A stretch of 48,930 nt of DNA. Source: Deltaproteobacteria bacterium. GTDB taxonomy: Bacteria > Desulfobacterota > DSM-4660 > Desulfatiglandales > HGW-15. The DNA lies in the NCBI GenBank assembly GCA_020342025.1, contig CP070840.1, positions 2,266,436 to 2,315,365 on the forward strand, in the 5' to 3' direction. The notes beneath the pieces were generated by a model. It saw only the letters and a program-made list of their open reading frames with translations. It did no database searches and had not been told where the DNA came from. Each line of letters begins with the position of its first letter. Within the stretch, counting starts at the first letter, position 1. The position numbers and the translations under genes were made by a program. Of this stretch, positions 1 to 8,535 are shown one piece after another.

Positions 1-567
1 ACCGAAGCCGCATCCACGGGTGCGATCGGGTCGGTTATTCTTGCGTGTTGTTACAAAAAGTTTAATTTATCAGTTCTGAAAAAGTCCCTTGAGGGAACTC
101 TGCAGGTCTCGGTGATGGCCTTCATGATTATTGCCGCTTCCAAGACCTATAGCGCTATTCTCGCTTTTTCCGGGAGTACGCTGGGACTTGTCAGTCTTAT
201 CAACGATATTCAAATGTCGCGAATTGTGGTCCTGATCTGCATGATGTTGATACTCATGATACTGGGCACCTTCATGGAACAGGTATCCATGATGATGATC
301 ACGATTCCGATCTACATGCCGGTCATCGAGGGCCTTGGGTATGACCCCATATGGTTTGCCATTCTCATGCTCCTCAATCTGGAGATGGCCATGTCGACAC
401 CGCCCTTTGGGATCCTTCTTTTTGTGATGAAAGGGTCCGCACCAAAAGATACTAAGATGGGAGAGATATGCCTGGCGGCCGCCCCATTTCTCGTTTGTGA
501 CCTCATCGTCATGATATTGATTATAGCTTTCCCGTCAATCGCTCTGTTTTTGCCGAGTTTGATGTGA
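1..567 (+). CDS. TRAP transporter large permease subunit (DctM-like), C-terminal part
   Basis: The reading frame is open from the first base and ends at the TGA at 565-567, giving the last 188 residues; full DctM proteins have about 430, so the N-terminal half lies outside the window. The protein is strongly hydrophobic, with several membrane segments. The opening TEAAST, followed by a cytoplasmic stretch, resembles the PTEAA motif of the DctM family, and the later run of methionines and the STPPFG stretch are also typical. DctM is the membrane channel of a Na+- or H+-driven importer that works with a periplasmic DctP protein and a small DctQ subunit; both should lie upstream. The substrate is probably an organic acid but cannot be read here. 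No gene follows on this strand; the next gene is convergent. Confidence 0.85.
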   Translation, partial: TEAASTGAIGSVILACCYKKFNLSVLKKSLEGTLQVSVMAFMIIAASKTYSAILAFSGSTLGLVSLINDIQMSRIVVLICMMLILMILGTFMEQVSMMMITIPIYMPVIEGLGYDPIWFAILMLLNLEMAMSTPPFGILLFVMKGSAPKDTKMGEICLAAAPFLVCDLIVMILIIAFPSIALFLPSLM

Positions 568-690
568 TAAGCGCTTTTTATGAATGACTGAAGCGTCCAA
601 GGGATTTCCTGGCAAGCTAAGTGTGGAGGAGTTTGGAATGGCTCCAGCCAGGGAACAAGAATTTAGTGGGTTGTAAAAGAGTTGACCATC

Positions 691-1941
691 CTATGCATAG
701 AGACCATATTTTCTGCGAGCATCTGCCATGGCCCTCACATTCGCAGGTTTTGCATCATCCGGCGTACCGATAGCCCCGTCTAAGATGAAACCACCGCCCT
801 TGCCCACCTCATCAATCAGTTTCTTGCAGTACGCTTCCACCTCCTGTGGACTTCCGAAGCAGAGCAGAGAAGCCGGAACATTTCCTCGGATACACACCGT
901 GTCTCCCAGGATTTCCTTGGCCTTGAAAATATCCGTCCGCTCAAACCAGTAGATCGCCTTCCCTCTCGGGATATCCTTGATCGTCTCCAGGCGAGACGTA
1001 CAGTCCCCCTCCCAGAGGACCACAGGTATTAAACCCTCATTCATCAGATTCAAAATCACCTTTTTTAAGGGGGGCCAGAAGAAGGTTTTGAACTGATCCG
1101 GGGACATGAAACCATCCAGGCCCTTGTGCATGGGCATAAAAATGAAGGGAACCCCGATCTTCTGGGCTGCCGAAACGGCGCCCTGGAGGATGAAAGGGAT
1201 CAATTTTTCCATGGTTTCTAGGAGTTTGTCCGGTAACCGGTACATGTCGAGCATGATACCGCGGGTGCCCCTCAGAAAATCCCCGATGTAATCATAGGGG
1301 GCATAGGCCACACCGCCGATCTGAGAGGGAAAGCCCAGCGCTTTCATCTCATGGGCAAAGGCCATGGCCCTAGCCAGCATCTGCTGGGCCTCGGTGCCCG
1401 CCTTCACAAGGGCGTCAAGGGCCCTTGAGACCTCGGGACTCGCAAAGGCCGCCGTACCGCTCAGGAATCGCGTATAATAGATTGATGGCAGCGCCGGTAT
1501 CTGTTGAAGGGGTTCCAGGGCCCCATAGACCCGCGGGAGAAACTGTCTCAACATGAAACCGGTGGGATCAAAGAGGAGGTCATCATATTCCTCTGCCTTC
1601 ACATACTCATTTTCCACAAACTGGTACGAGTGATGGGGAGAGAGAGTACCCCCTGGCCACGCGAGGAATTTGCAATCCAGGGTTTCTAGGATAGGTCCCA
1701 GAGCCACGAGGGGAAAGGGATTGTTGTACATGTCCAGATCAAAATCCATAATGGTCTTTTTGGCGGCCATCGCGAGCTTGTCATAGTCATACATGGCCTC
1801 CTCACAGGTGATCCCCCCATACTTGGCGTGGAAAAAGTTAAAGAAGGACATAAAAGGGACGCGATCAGGGACCTTTAACTGGACAGCATCCAGCACTCTC
1901 TTGGTTTTTTCTTCATACAGCGCTTCAGGTGTCTTTGCCAT
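691..1941 (-). CDS. Uroporphyrinogen decarboxylase (UroD/MtaA) family protein
   Basis: A 416-residue protein, longer than true HemE (about 350). The C-terminal half has the UroD-fold pattern: a MSPDQF segment around 281-286, a strand ending in WEGDC near 315, an IRGNVPASLL loop near 360 and a closing GGGFILDGAIG strand-loop near 387-397. The HxC zinc motif of MtaA-type methyltransferases appears here as ExxC (WEGDC) with a second cysteine in VCIRGN, so a metal site is possible. Many paralogues of this family in anaerobes act as corrinoid-dependent methyltransferases or demethylases rather than in haem synthesis. No corrinoid protein is adjacent, so the substrate is unknown. The ATG at 1941 is preceded by GAAGGAG about 13 bases upstream. 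Confidence 0.8.
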   Translation of the reverse strand: MAKTPEALYEEKTKRVLDAVQLKVPDRVPFMSFFNFFHAKYGGITCEEAMYDYDKLAMAAKKTIMDFDLDMYNNPFPLVALGPILETLDCKFLAWPGGTLSPHHSYQFVENEYVKAEEYDDLLFDPTGFMLRQFLPRVYGALEPLQQIPALPSIYYTRFLSGTAAFASPEVSRALDALVKAGTEAQQMLARAMAFAHEMKALGFPSQIGGVAYAPYDYIGDFLRGTRGIMLDMYRLPDKLLETMEKLIPFILQGAVSAAQKIGVPFIFMPMHKGLDGFMSPDQFKTFFWPPLKKVILNLMNEGLIPVVLWEGDCTSRLETIKDIPRGKAIYWFERTDIFKAKEILGDTVCIRGNVPASLLCFGSPQEVEAYCKKLIDEVGKGGGFILDGAIGTPDDAKPANVRAMADARRKYGLYA

Positions 1942-2285
1942 CTTTCTCTCGCTCCTTCTCTCAATGATTGCTTTTACATCTAAGGCGTAATACTCGAAGC
2001 TGATTGGTCTCCGTGGTGCGCTGATCCTGCGCCATTGACTCAGCCCCCTAAGCCGGATACCCCTATAGATACCCGGTGAAAGGGGAAATCCAAAAGGGCA
2101 TTTTGAGACTGATTGCTTGCGCTAAGACTGCTCATCGATGGTTACATATATCACAAAGGCTTCTAGTTTGTCATCGCTTCCGGATTGATTGCAAAATTGG
2201 AAGAGTTAGAGGAACAGATAGATGTGCCAGATTAAAATGCAGTGCCTTAGTGTGAATTCATCCCTAAAAATCTCACCCCGATGTT
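1942..2285. other. Intergenic region, no gene seen
   Basis: About 340 bases between the UroD-like gene and the 63-residue gene, which lies upstream of it on the same strand. No open frame with a ribosome binding site and no tRNA was found. A poor match to the GTTTCC-N5-GGAAAC palindrome found elsewhere in the window starts near 2283 (about 12 of 17 positions), which is too weak to call. The promoter of the UroD-like gene should lie here but I could not pick one. Confidence 0.4.
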
Positions 2286-2477
2286 TCATATTTGGAAATC
2301 CAAGATGTCGGATATGCTTAACTTTAGCATTTTTGTTGAGGCCAATATCCTCTTTGCGTTTCTTTCAACAGCTGGTATCTCCTTTTCTTCGCAAAGACCG
2401 ACCAATTCCTGAGCCGTTTTCTCCAGTAGTTTGATCTTTTCATCTATATTTCTTAGGTGCTCATATTTCTGCGGCAT
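2286..2477 (-). CDS. Small hypothetical protein, 63 residues
   Basis: I do not recognise this protein. It is short, charged and very probably all helical, with heptad-like leucines (NIDEKIKLLEKTAQELVGL) and a cysteine near residue 29, so a small coiled-coil protein is likely. The call rests on a strong Shine-Dalgarno sequence, AAGGGGGAG, ending about seven bases before the ATG at 2477, and on a protein-like composition. It lies 148 bases downstream of the phenylacetate-CoA-ligase-like gene on the same strand and may be co-transcribed with it. A half match to the regulon palindrome (GTTTCCAAAAT, 2589-2579 region) lies in the gap between the two genes. Confidence 0.6.
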   Translation of the reverse strand: MPQKYEHLRNIDEKIKLLEKTAQELVGLCEEKEIPAVERNAKRILASTKMLKLSISDILDFQI

Positions 2478-2625
2478 TATGACTCCCCCTTTCTATATTC
2501 TTTTCGCGTGGGGTTTTGCAAACCTTCTAACTCTGAAATGATCATCTCTTAACTTCAAACAGTCTCATCTTTGTCTCGTTTCCAAAATTTGCCCGAAAAG
2601 TGTGTCAAGAGATTTTAGTATCTCT

Positions 2626-3960
2626 TTACTTGTTTTTCCTCAGATCCTTAAACCTTTTTGCCTTCACTTCGTATCTAGGCAAACTGCCGAAAGGATGAAA
2701 TTCTACCTCACACCTCAATTGCGTGGCATTTCTTAGTTCTCTGATGGCTTTTTCTTTTAGCTTTTCCGCGTCCTGCTGGTATTCGGGCAGTATCTCAGCC
2801 TTGACTTTTATCTCGTCTTGTTCCTTTTCCTTGTATAGGACAATCTCGTATTCGTCGCCTAACTCGGGTAAACTTCTTATCGCTTGCTCTACAGAAGGTG
2901 GAGCAAACAAAACGCCCCTCACCTTTGTAATATGATCTCTCCTCCCCAAAATTCCGCCTTCTAGCCTCCTCCATGTCCTGCCACATGCACAAGAATCGGC
3001 ATCTGCAGAGAGCTTCACAATATCTTTGAGATCAAACCTTATAGTCGGCATGGCATACCTATCTAACGTGGTAATCACAGCCGTTCCTATTTCACCCGGT
3101 GCCACCGGCTCAAAGGTCTCCGGATTCAAGATTTCAACTAAATCCATGGCTTCGTTCAAGTGAAGCCCCTTCTGGGCTCTACACTCAAAGGCCCACAACG
3201 GAGCCTCCGTGGCGCCCAAGTGGTCATATACTTTCGCGTCCCACGTATCCTCAATTCTCTTTTTTGTGGCTGGAATGGAAGCACCAGGCTCTCCAGCACA
3301 AAATATTTTGTCCACGGGAATTTCTTTTCTAGGGTCAATTCCAATTTCTCTCGCTTTTTCAGCCAGACGGAGAGCATAGGTCGGTGTGCACATCATGGCC
3401 GTACACTTCAAATCCCTCATTTCCCTTACCCGTTGCTCTGTGGATGTAGAGCCTCCGGGGATGACCTCAGCGCCCACCTTTTCAGCCCCATAATGCCCTC
3501 CCCAAAATGCCAGAAAAAGATGGTATGGAAAGGGGACGTAAATCCTATCGGAAGATCTGAATCCTCGCGAATACATACAATAGGCCCAGTTTTCGGAATA
3601 CCATTCCCAATCCTCCCACGTGTCAGCATACCTGACAGGCATGCCTGTCGTACCACTCGTTTGATGATACCTAACAACTTCGTCAAGGGGGACAGAGAGA
3701 AGTTCGCCATAGAGCGGCGGTTCCTTGTTTTCTTGAGCTGGTCTCAATTCTTCTTTGGAGGTGATGGGAATTTTTCGTACGTCTTCGAGTGTTTTTATAT
3801 CATCGGGTTTAATCCCTACACCATCGAGTTTTTTCCTATAGAATGGGCTATTGATATAGGCGTGAGTAAAGATTCTTTTAAACTTATGAAATTGCAATTT
3901 TGTCAGATCTTCTAAAGGCATTGCCTCTAAAACAGGATTCCACATATTCTTGGGTTCCAT
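2626..3960 (-). CDS. Phenylacetate-CoA ligase-like AMP-forming ligase (copy 1)
   Basis: A 444-residue member of the PaaK branch of the adenylate-forming (ANL) superfamily, which makes a CoA thioester from an aromatic or related carboxylic acid with ATP giving AMP and PPi. The phosphate-binding loop TSGTTG is at 101-106, the LGATE motif of the adenylate site is in the middle, and a CACGRT cysteine motif precedes the hinge. The C-terminal lobe ends with LPRYEVKAKR, which carries the candidate catalytic lysine. Length is normal for PaaK (about 430-440). It reads away from the first LIV importer, with about 650 bases between them, so the importer may supply its substrate. GGAGG lies about ten bases before the ATG at 3960. 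Real phenylacetate specificity is not shown; only about a quarter of the sequence resembles the second copy by eye. Confidence 0.85.
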   Translation of the reverse strand: MEPKNMWNPVLEAMPLEDLTKLQFHKFKRIFTHAYINSPFYRKKLDGVGIKPDDIKTLEDVRKIPITSKEELRPAQENKEPPLYGELLSVPLDEVVRYHQTSGTTGMPVRYADTWEDWEWYSENWAYCMYSRGFRSSDRIYVPFPYHLFLAFWGGHYGAEKVGAEVIPGGSTSTEQRVREMRDLKCTAMMCTPTYALRLAEKAREIGIDPRKEIPVDKIFCAGEPGASIPATKKRIEDTWDAKVYDHLGATEAPLWAFECRAQKGLHLNEAMDLVEILNPETFEPVAPGEIGTAVITTLDRYAMPTIRFDLKDIVKLSADADSCACGRTWRRLEGGILGRRDHITKVRGVLFAPPSVEQAIRSLPELGDEYEIVLYKEKEQDEIKVKAEILPEYQQDAEKLKEKAIRELRNATQLRCEVEFHPFGSLPRYEVKAKRFKDLRKNK

Positions 3961-4453
3961 CTTTAGAGTCCTCCGAAAATTTTACATTTTATATGACTCC
4001 GCTTTGGTAGGATCTGCCCCTCCCGCGGAACCATTAAGAGACTTGCTCTACTCGTTCGTTATCTTCACCGGTCGACCTGATTAAATAATGCCAATCTTAT
4101 TCCTAAAAGAAATTTGAATGATTTTCGCTCCTCTTCAAAAGGATATGACTCAGGATGATGGAATACATGACTTCATCTGCAACATTCCTCAAATCAGAAA
4201 ATACCACCTTGAACACAAAAATCAATGGCTTTCAGATAAAAGAGATCCTCATGGTCATATGGACTCTGATCAAAGGGCTTCCTCTTTCGGGCTGCGGGTC
4301 GCTCTCTCTCATAATGTTCTGCATGTCGATGGAAGAATGTAGGCCCGTAATCAAACAAATTTGATGCGTTACCCGAAGACCCGTTCCACATTTTAACTGT
4401 GATTTATCGATAAATTTCAATATTTTATAAGGCTTGGTTTAAGTTCATGTTCC
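3961..4453. other. Intergenic region between divergent genes
   Basis: About 490 bases between the divergent ligase gene and the promoter of the first LIV operon. Several short open frames of 60-75 codons overlap here on both strands, but none has a convincing ribosome binding site or protein-like composition, so none is called. The region must hold the ligase promoter on the minus strand; an AT-rich TATAAA lies about 30 bases before its start, without a clear -35 box. Confidence 0.4.
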
Positions 4454-4482
4454 TTGACAGCCGACCCTTTGCATGCTATAGG
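4454..4482 (+). promoter_or_regulatory. Sigma-70 promoter of the first LIV operon
   Basis: A perfect -35 box TTGACA (4454-4459) is separated by exactly 17 bases from TATAGG (4477-4482), which matches four of six -10 positions. It lies about 130 bases before the livJ-like start, in the right direction. The leader in between has no obvious terminator hairpin. Confidence 0.55.
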
Positions 4483-4615
4483 CTTGCCTGAAGGCAATAG
4501 ATTAGTTCCGCTGTTTTGCAAAAGATTTTCTAGAAAAGGGGGTGAGAGATCAAGTTCTAAAATAAAGAGGATGGGGCAAATCAAATTCTCGTAACAAAAA
4601 ACATAGGAGGAAGCC

Positions 4616-5848
4616 ATGAAAAGAGCAAAGTCATTATCCGTAATAATCTGGCTGGCCTTAGTATTGGTGATGCTGCCGTTTGCCAGTAAGAGTGCTAAAG
4701 CTGCATCAGCACCTGAGATTATTAAGATAGGAGGTGCACTGCCTCTCACCGGTAGGTTTGCTGCCGGAGGGAAGGAGTTAAAGGATGGCTATGAGCTTGC
4801 ATTGAAAAATATAAATGCAGCTGGTGGCGTATATGTGAAGGAATTTGGTAAAAAGATCCCCATAGAGATAATAATGCTAGATGATGAATCAGACCCTACG
4901 AAGACCGTTAGCCGGCTAGAAAAGTTGTATAGTGTGGATAAGGTAGTCGCCTACGTTGGGGGATATGGGAGCGGGCTCAATGCGGCGGCTGCTCCTGTAG
5001 CAGAAAAGAATAAAGTCCCGATTGTGGCTGTAGCGTTCTCCTTGTTGACACCTCATAAGCAGGGCTATAAGTATTTGTTTTCTCCTTTCGTCAAAACAGA
5101 TCGAGGCGTCGCCATATGTTTTGACCTCTTAGACTCCCTCCCCAAGGGGAAAAAACCAACCAGGGTCGCTATCTTTGCTGAAAAGACGGGCTGGGGCAAG
5201 GAGCTCGGGCATTACGTTACACAGGACGCAAAGAAAAGGGGCTATTCCGTTGTTACCCATGAAAATTATGCTCGGACGGCCAAGGACTTTTCGGCTATTA
5301 TCTTGGCCGCTAAGTCTGCAGATGCTGAAGTGGTGTTGGGTGTGCCTACACCCCCAGCGGCCATTGCCATTGCCAAGCAAATGAAGGAACTTGATTACAA
5401 CCCAAGAGCGCTATTTTTCTGGCGCGGGGCTGGGGCTGCTGCATGGCCAAAGAACTTAGGTAAAGATGGCGATTATGCTTCCTACATGACTAACTGGGAT
5501 TACAATTTCGGGTATCCAGGGTGCAAGGAGCTCGTTGCGGCATTTCAGGCTAAGGCCGGCAGACTACCGGCTTGTTCGGTCGGGTATGGATATGCTGTTG
5601 TGGAGGTAGTAGCAGATGCCATCGAAAGGGCTGGAACGTTAGACAGAGCTAAAATTAGGGATGCCATAGCTAGTACCACTAACCTGATGACGGTCCAGGG
5701 CCCTATTGAAAGGTTTCGGGAGGACGGTGTTGGTATTTGCCCTCCCGCTATCATGCAGTGGCAAAAGGGGGTATCACAGGTGGTCTATCATGAGGAGTTT
5801 ATTACTGCTCCGTTTGTGTATCCAATGCCAAAATGGAGTGAGCGATAG
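4616..5848 (+). CDS. LIV-type ABC transporter substrate-binding protein (system 1)
   Basis: A 410-residue periplasmic type I binding protein of the LivJ/Peripla_BP_6 family, which captures the substrate and delivers it to the LivHM channel. A typical signal peptide is visible: basic MKRAK, a hydrophobic stretch, and a cleavage site after AKA near residue 29. The mature protein starts with IKIGGALPLTGRFA, the usual first strand and ligand-binding loop. AGGAGG five bases before the ATG fixes the start. It leads a J-G-F-H-M operon, which is an uncommon order, and is separated from livG by 340 bases, so it may be transcribed more than the rest. In Desulfobacterota such proteins often bind aromatic or aliphatic acids rather than leucine; the adjacent ligase supports that, but the ligand is unknown. 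Confidence 0.9.
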   Translation: MKRAKSLSVIIWLALVLVMLPFASKSAKAASAPEIIKIGGALPLTGRFAAGGKELKDGYELALKNINAAGGVYVKEFGKKIPIEIIMLDDESDPTKTVSRLEKLYSVDKVVAYVGGYGSGLNAAAAPVAEKNKVPIVAVAFSLLTPHKQGYKYLFSPFVKTDRGVAICFDLLDSLPKGKKPTRVAIFAEKTGWGKELGHYVTQDAKKRGYSVVTHENYARTAKDFSAIILAAKSADAEVVLGVPTPPAAIAIAKQMKELDYNPRALFFWRGAGAAAWPKNLGKDGDYASYMTNWDYNFGYPGCKELVAAFQAKAGRLPACSVGYGYAVVEVVADAIERAGTLDRAKIRDAIASTTNLMTVQGPIERFREDGVGICPPAIMQWQKGVSQVVYHEEFITAPFVYPMPKWSER

Positions 5849-6188
5849 GCACCGCCAGTAAATAAGGATATCAACTCATGGTTGCACATCTGTCTATGAA
5901 AAGTTCGAGTTCCACTAAATTTTTGAATCTTCTTGAATCACCGGGTCATTATTTATGTTTGAAATGGTGACTGCCCTGTGAAGTCTGAACGAAATAAAGA
6001 AGGAAGGAACCTTAGGAAGCGAGGTTTGGAGAGAATACCTACAAAGTAACAGCTTAGAGAGAATTCACAAAATATAGACAGCATAGGCGTTGTCGGCCAA
6101 GGCGGGCTGAGATTCGGTTGAGGAACCCGTGCTAGGTCGGCAAAGGGGGAAGATTTTTGTCTCAATTTCCCTGAGGGATGCACAGAGT
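5849..6188 (+). other. Intergenic region between livJ-like and livG-like genes
   Basis: About 340 bases with no gene. A GTG at 6129, preceded by GAGGA, is in frame with the livG-like gene and would add 20 residues. Those residues do not look like the family N-terminus, so I start the gene at 6189. No clear terminator or promoter was seen, though a second promoter here would make sense given the gap. Confidence 0.35.
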
Positions 6189-6920
6189 ATGGTCATTTTA
6201 GAAACAGAAAAACTCTCCAAATCGTTCGGTGGATTGGCGGCCGTAAGTGACCTAACGATTAGGGTGAAGGAAGGGGAGATATTGGGACTCATAGGCCCAA
6301 ATGGGTCCGGGAAAACCACGGTATTCAACCTGATAACAGGATTCCTGAAGCCTGACGCAGGGAGTGTCGCCTTTGAGGGAGTAGATATTACGAATGCTTC
6401 AAATCATACCGTATGTCGAAGGGGCATCGCAAGAACCTTTCAACTTGTCAAACCCTTTGCTCATATGACAGCTCTGCAAAATGTGATGGTGGGCAGGACC
6501 CATGGGAGAAAGCCAGTTCGAAACATAAAACAAGCGAAGGAAGAATCTGAGGGGATTCTTAATTTCGTAGGCCTAGGAGATAAAGAACAAATTCCTGGAC
6601 ATAATCTCACCCTGGTTGATCGCAAGAAACTGGAGCTGGCTAGAGCACTTTCAACAAAGCCCAAACTACTCTTATTAGATGAAATGATGGCTGGTTTGAA
6701 TCCATCGGAGACGGCAGACGCGATGCGTCTAATCAATGAGATAAGGCATTCTGGAATAACCTTAATAGTTGTGGAGCATGTTATGAGGGCCATATTGGGC
6801 CTTTCTGATAGGATAATGGTCCTCAACGTGGGCGTAAAGATAGCAGAGGGAACTCCTCAAGAGATAGTCAAGGATAAAAAAGTCATCGAGGCCTATTTGG
6901 GAGAAGACTCGCATGCTTGA
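6189..6920 (+). CDS. livG: LIV-type ABC transporter ATP-binding protein LivG (system 1)
   Basis: A 243-residue ATPase, one of two that power the importer from the cytoplasmic side. The Walker A motif GPNGSGKT is at 36-43, the Walker B LLLLDE with the LivG-type extension MMAGLNP follows, and the switch histidine is in VVEHVM. The ABC signature, normally LSYGQQ or LSGGQ, is LTLVDRK here, so the usual serine-glycine pair is missing; the LivG of the second system has LTLANQK at the same place, so this is a subfamily trait rather than a defect. The ATG at 6189 is chosen because MVILETEKL matches the family start. The gene overlaps livF by eight bases. Confidence 0.9.
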   Translation: MVILETEKLSKSFGGLAAVSDLTIRVKEGEILGLIGPNGSGKTTVFNLITGFLKPDAGSVAFEGVDITNASNHTVCRRGIARTFQLVKPFAHMTALQNVMVGRTHGRKPVRNIKQAKEESEGILNFVGLGDKEQIPGHNLTLVDRKKLELARALSTKPKLLLLDEMMAGLNPSETADAMRLINEIRHSGITLIVVEHVMRAILGLSDRIMVLNVGVKIAEGTPQEIVKDKKVIEAYLGEDSHA

Positions 6921-7641
6921 GATCGATGCCATTGACGTTTTTTATGGAGACCTCCAAGCCCTCTGGGGTGTATCCCTGAATGTTCGAAACGGTGAAATCG
7001 TATCTTTAATTGGCTCCAACGGCGCAGGAAAGAGCACCCTCATGAGAACCGTGTCGGGGTTGCTTAGGCCTGCTACCGGAAGCATAACTTTTGACAGTGT
7101 TCCATTAGATAAGGTGCCGGCCTATAAGATCGTGGAATTGGGTGTCTGCATGGTTCCCGAAGGTGGACGATTGTTTTCTAGTATGAGTGTGCTTGAAAAT
7201 CTGGAACTAGGTGCCTTTAATATTGCAGCGAGAAAAGAAAGATTTAACGCCATGGAGCGGGTTTATGAGGTTTTTCCTGTCATTAAGGCCAGGAAGAACC
7301 AGATGGCTGGCACCTTGAGTGGCGGTGAACAGCAGATGCTAGCTATAGGGAGAGCTTTAATGAGCCAGCCCAAGCTATTACTTCTTGACGAAATTTCCTT
7401 GGGCTTAGCGCCCTTGTTGGTTGCTAGCATTTTTCAGACAATCAAGTTGATTAACGATGCAAAACATATAACGATTCTTCTTGTGGAACAAAACGTTCGT
7501 GTGGCTTTAGAAATAGGTCAAAGGGGATATATTATCGAGACTGGACGTATTGTAGAGCATGATGAGGCCAAACGACTTTTAGAGAGCGAAAACGTTAAGA
7601 AGGCTTATTTAGGGCTTGGGGAAGTTCAAGGAGAATCTTGA
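6913..7641 (+). CDS. livF: LIV-type ABC transporter ATP-binding protein LivF (system 1)
   Basis: The second ATPase of the importer, 242 residues, of normal LivF length. It has Walker A GSNGAGKS near 34-41, a canonical signature LSGGEQQ, Walker B LLLLDE with the LivF-type SLGLAP extension, and the switch region LLVEQNV. It starts eight bases inside livG, which implies translational coupling, and ends four bases before livH. It would pair with LivG as a heterodimer in which only LivF carries the standard signature motif. Confidence 0.92.
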   Translation: MLEIDAIDVFYGDLQALWGVSLNVRNGEIVSLIGSNGAGKSTLMRTVSGLLRPATGSITFDSVPLDKVPAYKIVELGVCMVPEGGRLFSSMSVLENLELGAFNIAARKERFNAMERVYEVFPVIKARKNQMAGTLSGGEQQMLAIGRALMSQPKLLLLDEISLGLAPLLVASIFQTIKLINDAKHITILLVEQNVRVALEIGQRGYIIETGRIVEHDEAKRLLESENVKKAYLGLGEVQGES

Positions 7642-7644
7642 AAT

Positions 7645-8526
7645 ATGAGTGTGGAAGCCATCGGTCAAAGTCTAATCTATGGCATTATGATTGGATCCTT
7701 ATATGGACTGGCAGCGGTTGGACTTTCCCTAGTTTTTGGCGTAATGAGTTATCTTAATGTGGCGCACGGCACGCTGCTGATGATAGGGGCTTATGCAAGT
7801 TACTGGCTCTTTTCTCTCTATGGTGCGGATCCGTTCCTCTCAGTTCCGTTAGTTATGATTGCGGTGTTCTTAATAGGTCTAGTCCTGTACAGATTGGTAT
7901 TCTCTAGCTTGGCAAAATTAGCAACGGAAGCGAGAATCAAAAATTCACTGCTTATCAGTTTCGGTTTGATGTTGGTATTGGATAACTTGGCAATATTACT
8001 CTGGACTGCGGATGAAAGAACCGTAACAACTTTCTATTCTGGTATGGTTCTTGAGCTCTTTGGATTGCGGCTGCCTTACGTGCGGTTGTCAGGATTGGTG
8101 CTGTCGGTTATGGGTATCATGGCCTTGCATCTGTTGCTAACCAAAACTTACTTCGGCAAGTCTGTAAGAGCTGCGTCACTGGACTGGGAGGCAGCTACGT
8201 TAATGGGAATAAAGGTCAATAAGACCTATTTACTCTCCTTTGCAATTAGTTCAGCCTTGGCTGCGTTATGCGGAACCTTGTTCTGCTTAAGCTATGCCGT
8301 AACTCCCACGATCGGTGAGGCATGGAGTATAAAGGCCCTTATTGTGGTTGTCTTGGCAGGGATGGGTCGTATCGGTGGCGTATTTTTTGCTGGATTGCTT
8401 TTAGGGGTAGTGGAGTCAATAAGTGTGTTTTTTGTAGGAGCCTCTTATCAAGAAGTGGTTGGCCTTGTGATCTTCGTGTTGGTACTGATGTTCAAACCAG
8501 AAGGATTGTTTACAATAAGACCGTAA
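7645..8526 (+). CDS. livH: LIV-type ABC transporter permease LivH (system 1)
   Basis: A 293-residue integral membrane protein with about eight hydrophobic segments. It has the LivH hallmarks: an early GSLYGLAAVGLSLVFGV helix, a following NVAHG loop, the AASLDWEAATLMGI coupling segment that contacts the ATPase, and the late VVLAGMGRIGGVFFAGL segment. It forms half of the channel with LivM. The ATG follows the livF stop by only a few bases. Nothing is truncated. Confidence 0.92.
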   Translation: MSVEAIGQSLIYGIMIGSLYGLAAVGLSLVFGVMSYLNVAHGTLLMIGAYASYWLFSLYGADPFLSVPLVMIAVFLIGLVLYRLVFSSLAKLATEARIKNSLLISFGLMLVLDNLAILLWTADERTVTTFYSGMVLELFGLRLPYVRLSGLVLSVMGIMALHLLLTKTYFGKSVRAASLDWEAATLMGIKVNKTYLLSFAISSALAALCGTLFCLSYAVTPTIGEAWSIKALIVVVLAGMGRIGGVFFAGLLLGVVESISVFFVGASYQEVVGLVIFVLVLMFKPEGLFTIRP

Positions 8527-8535
8527 AGATACCAG

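Noticed and set aside
2607..2626. The AAGAGAT/ATCTCTT hairpin at the end of the first ligase gene as a terminator.
   Set aside because: The stem overlaps the stop codon and no T run follows on the minus strand.
3160..3915. A 251-codon plus-strand open frame opposite the first ligase gene.
   Set aside because: It lies wholly antisense to a gene with clear ANL motifs; its translation has no recognisable domain and it has no ribosome binding site.
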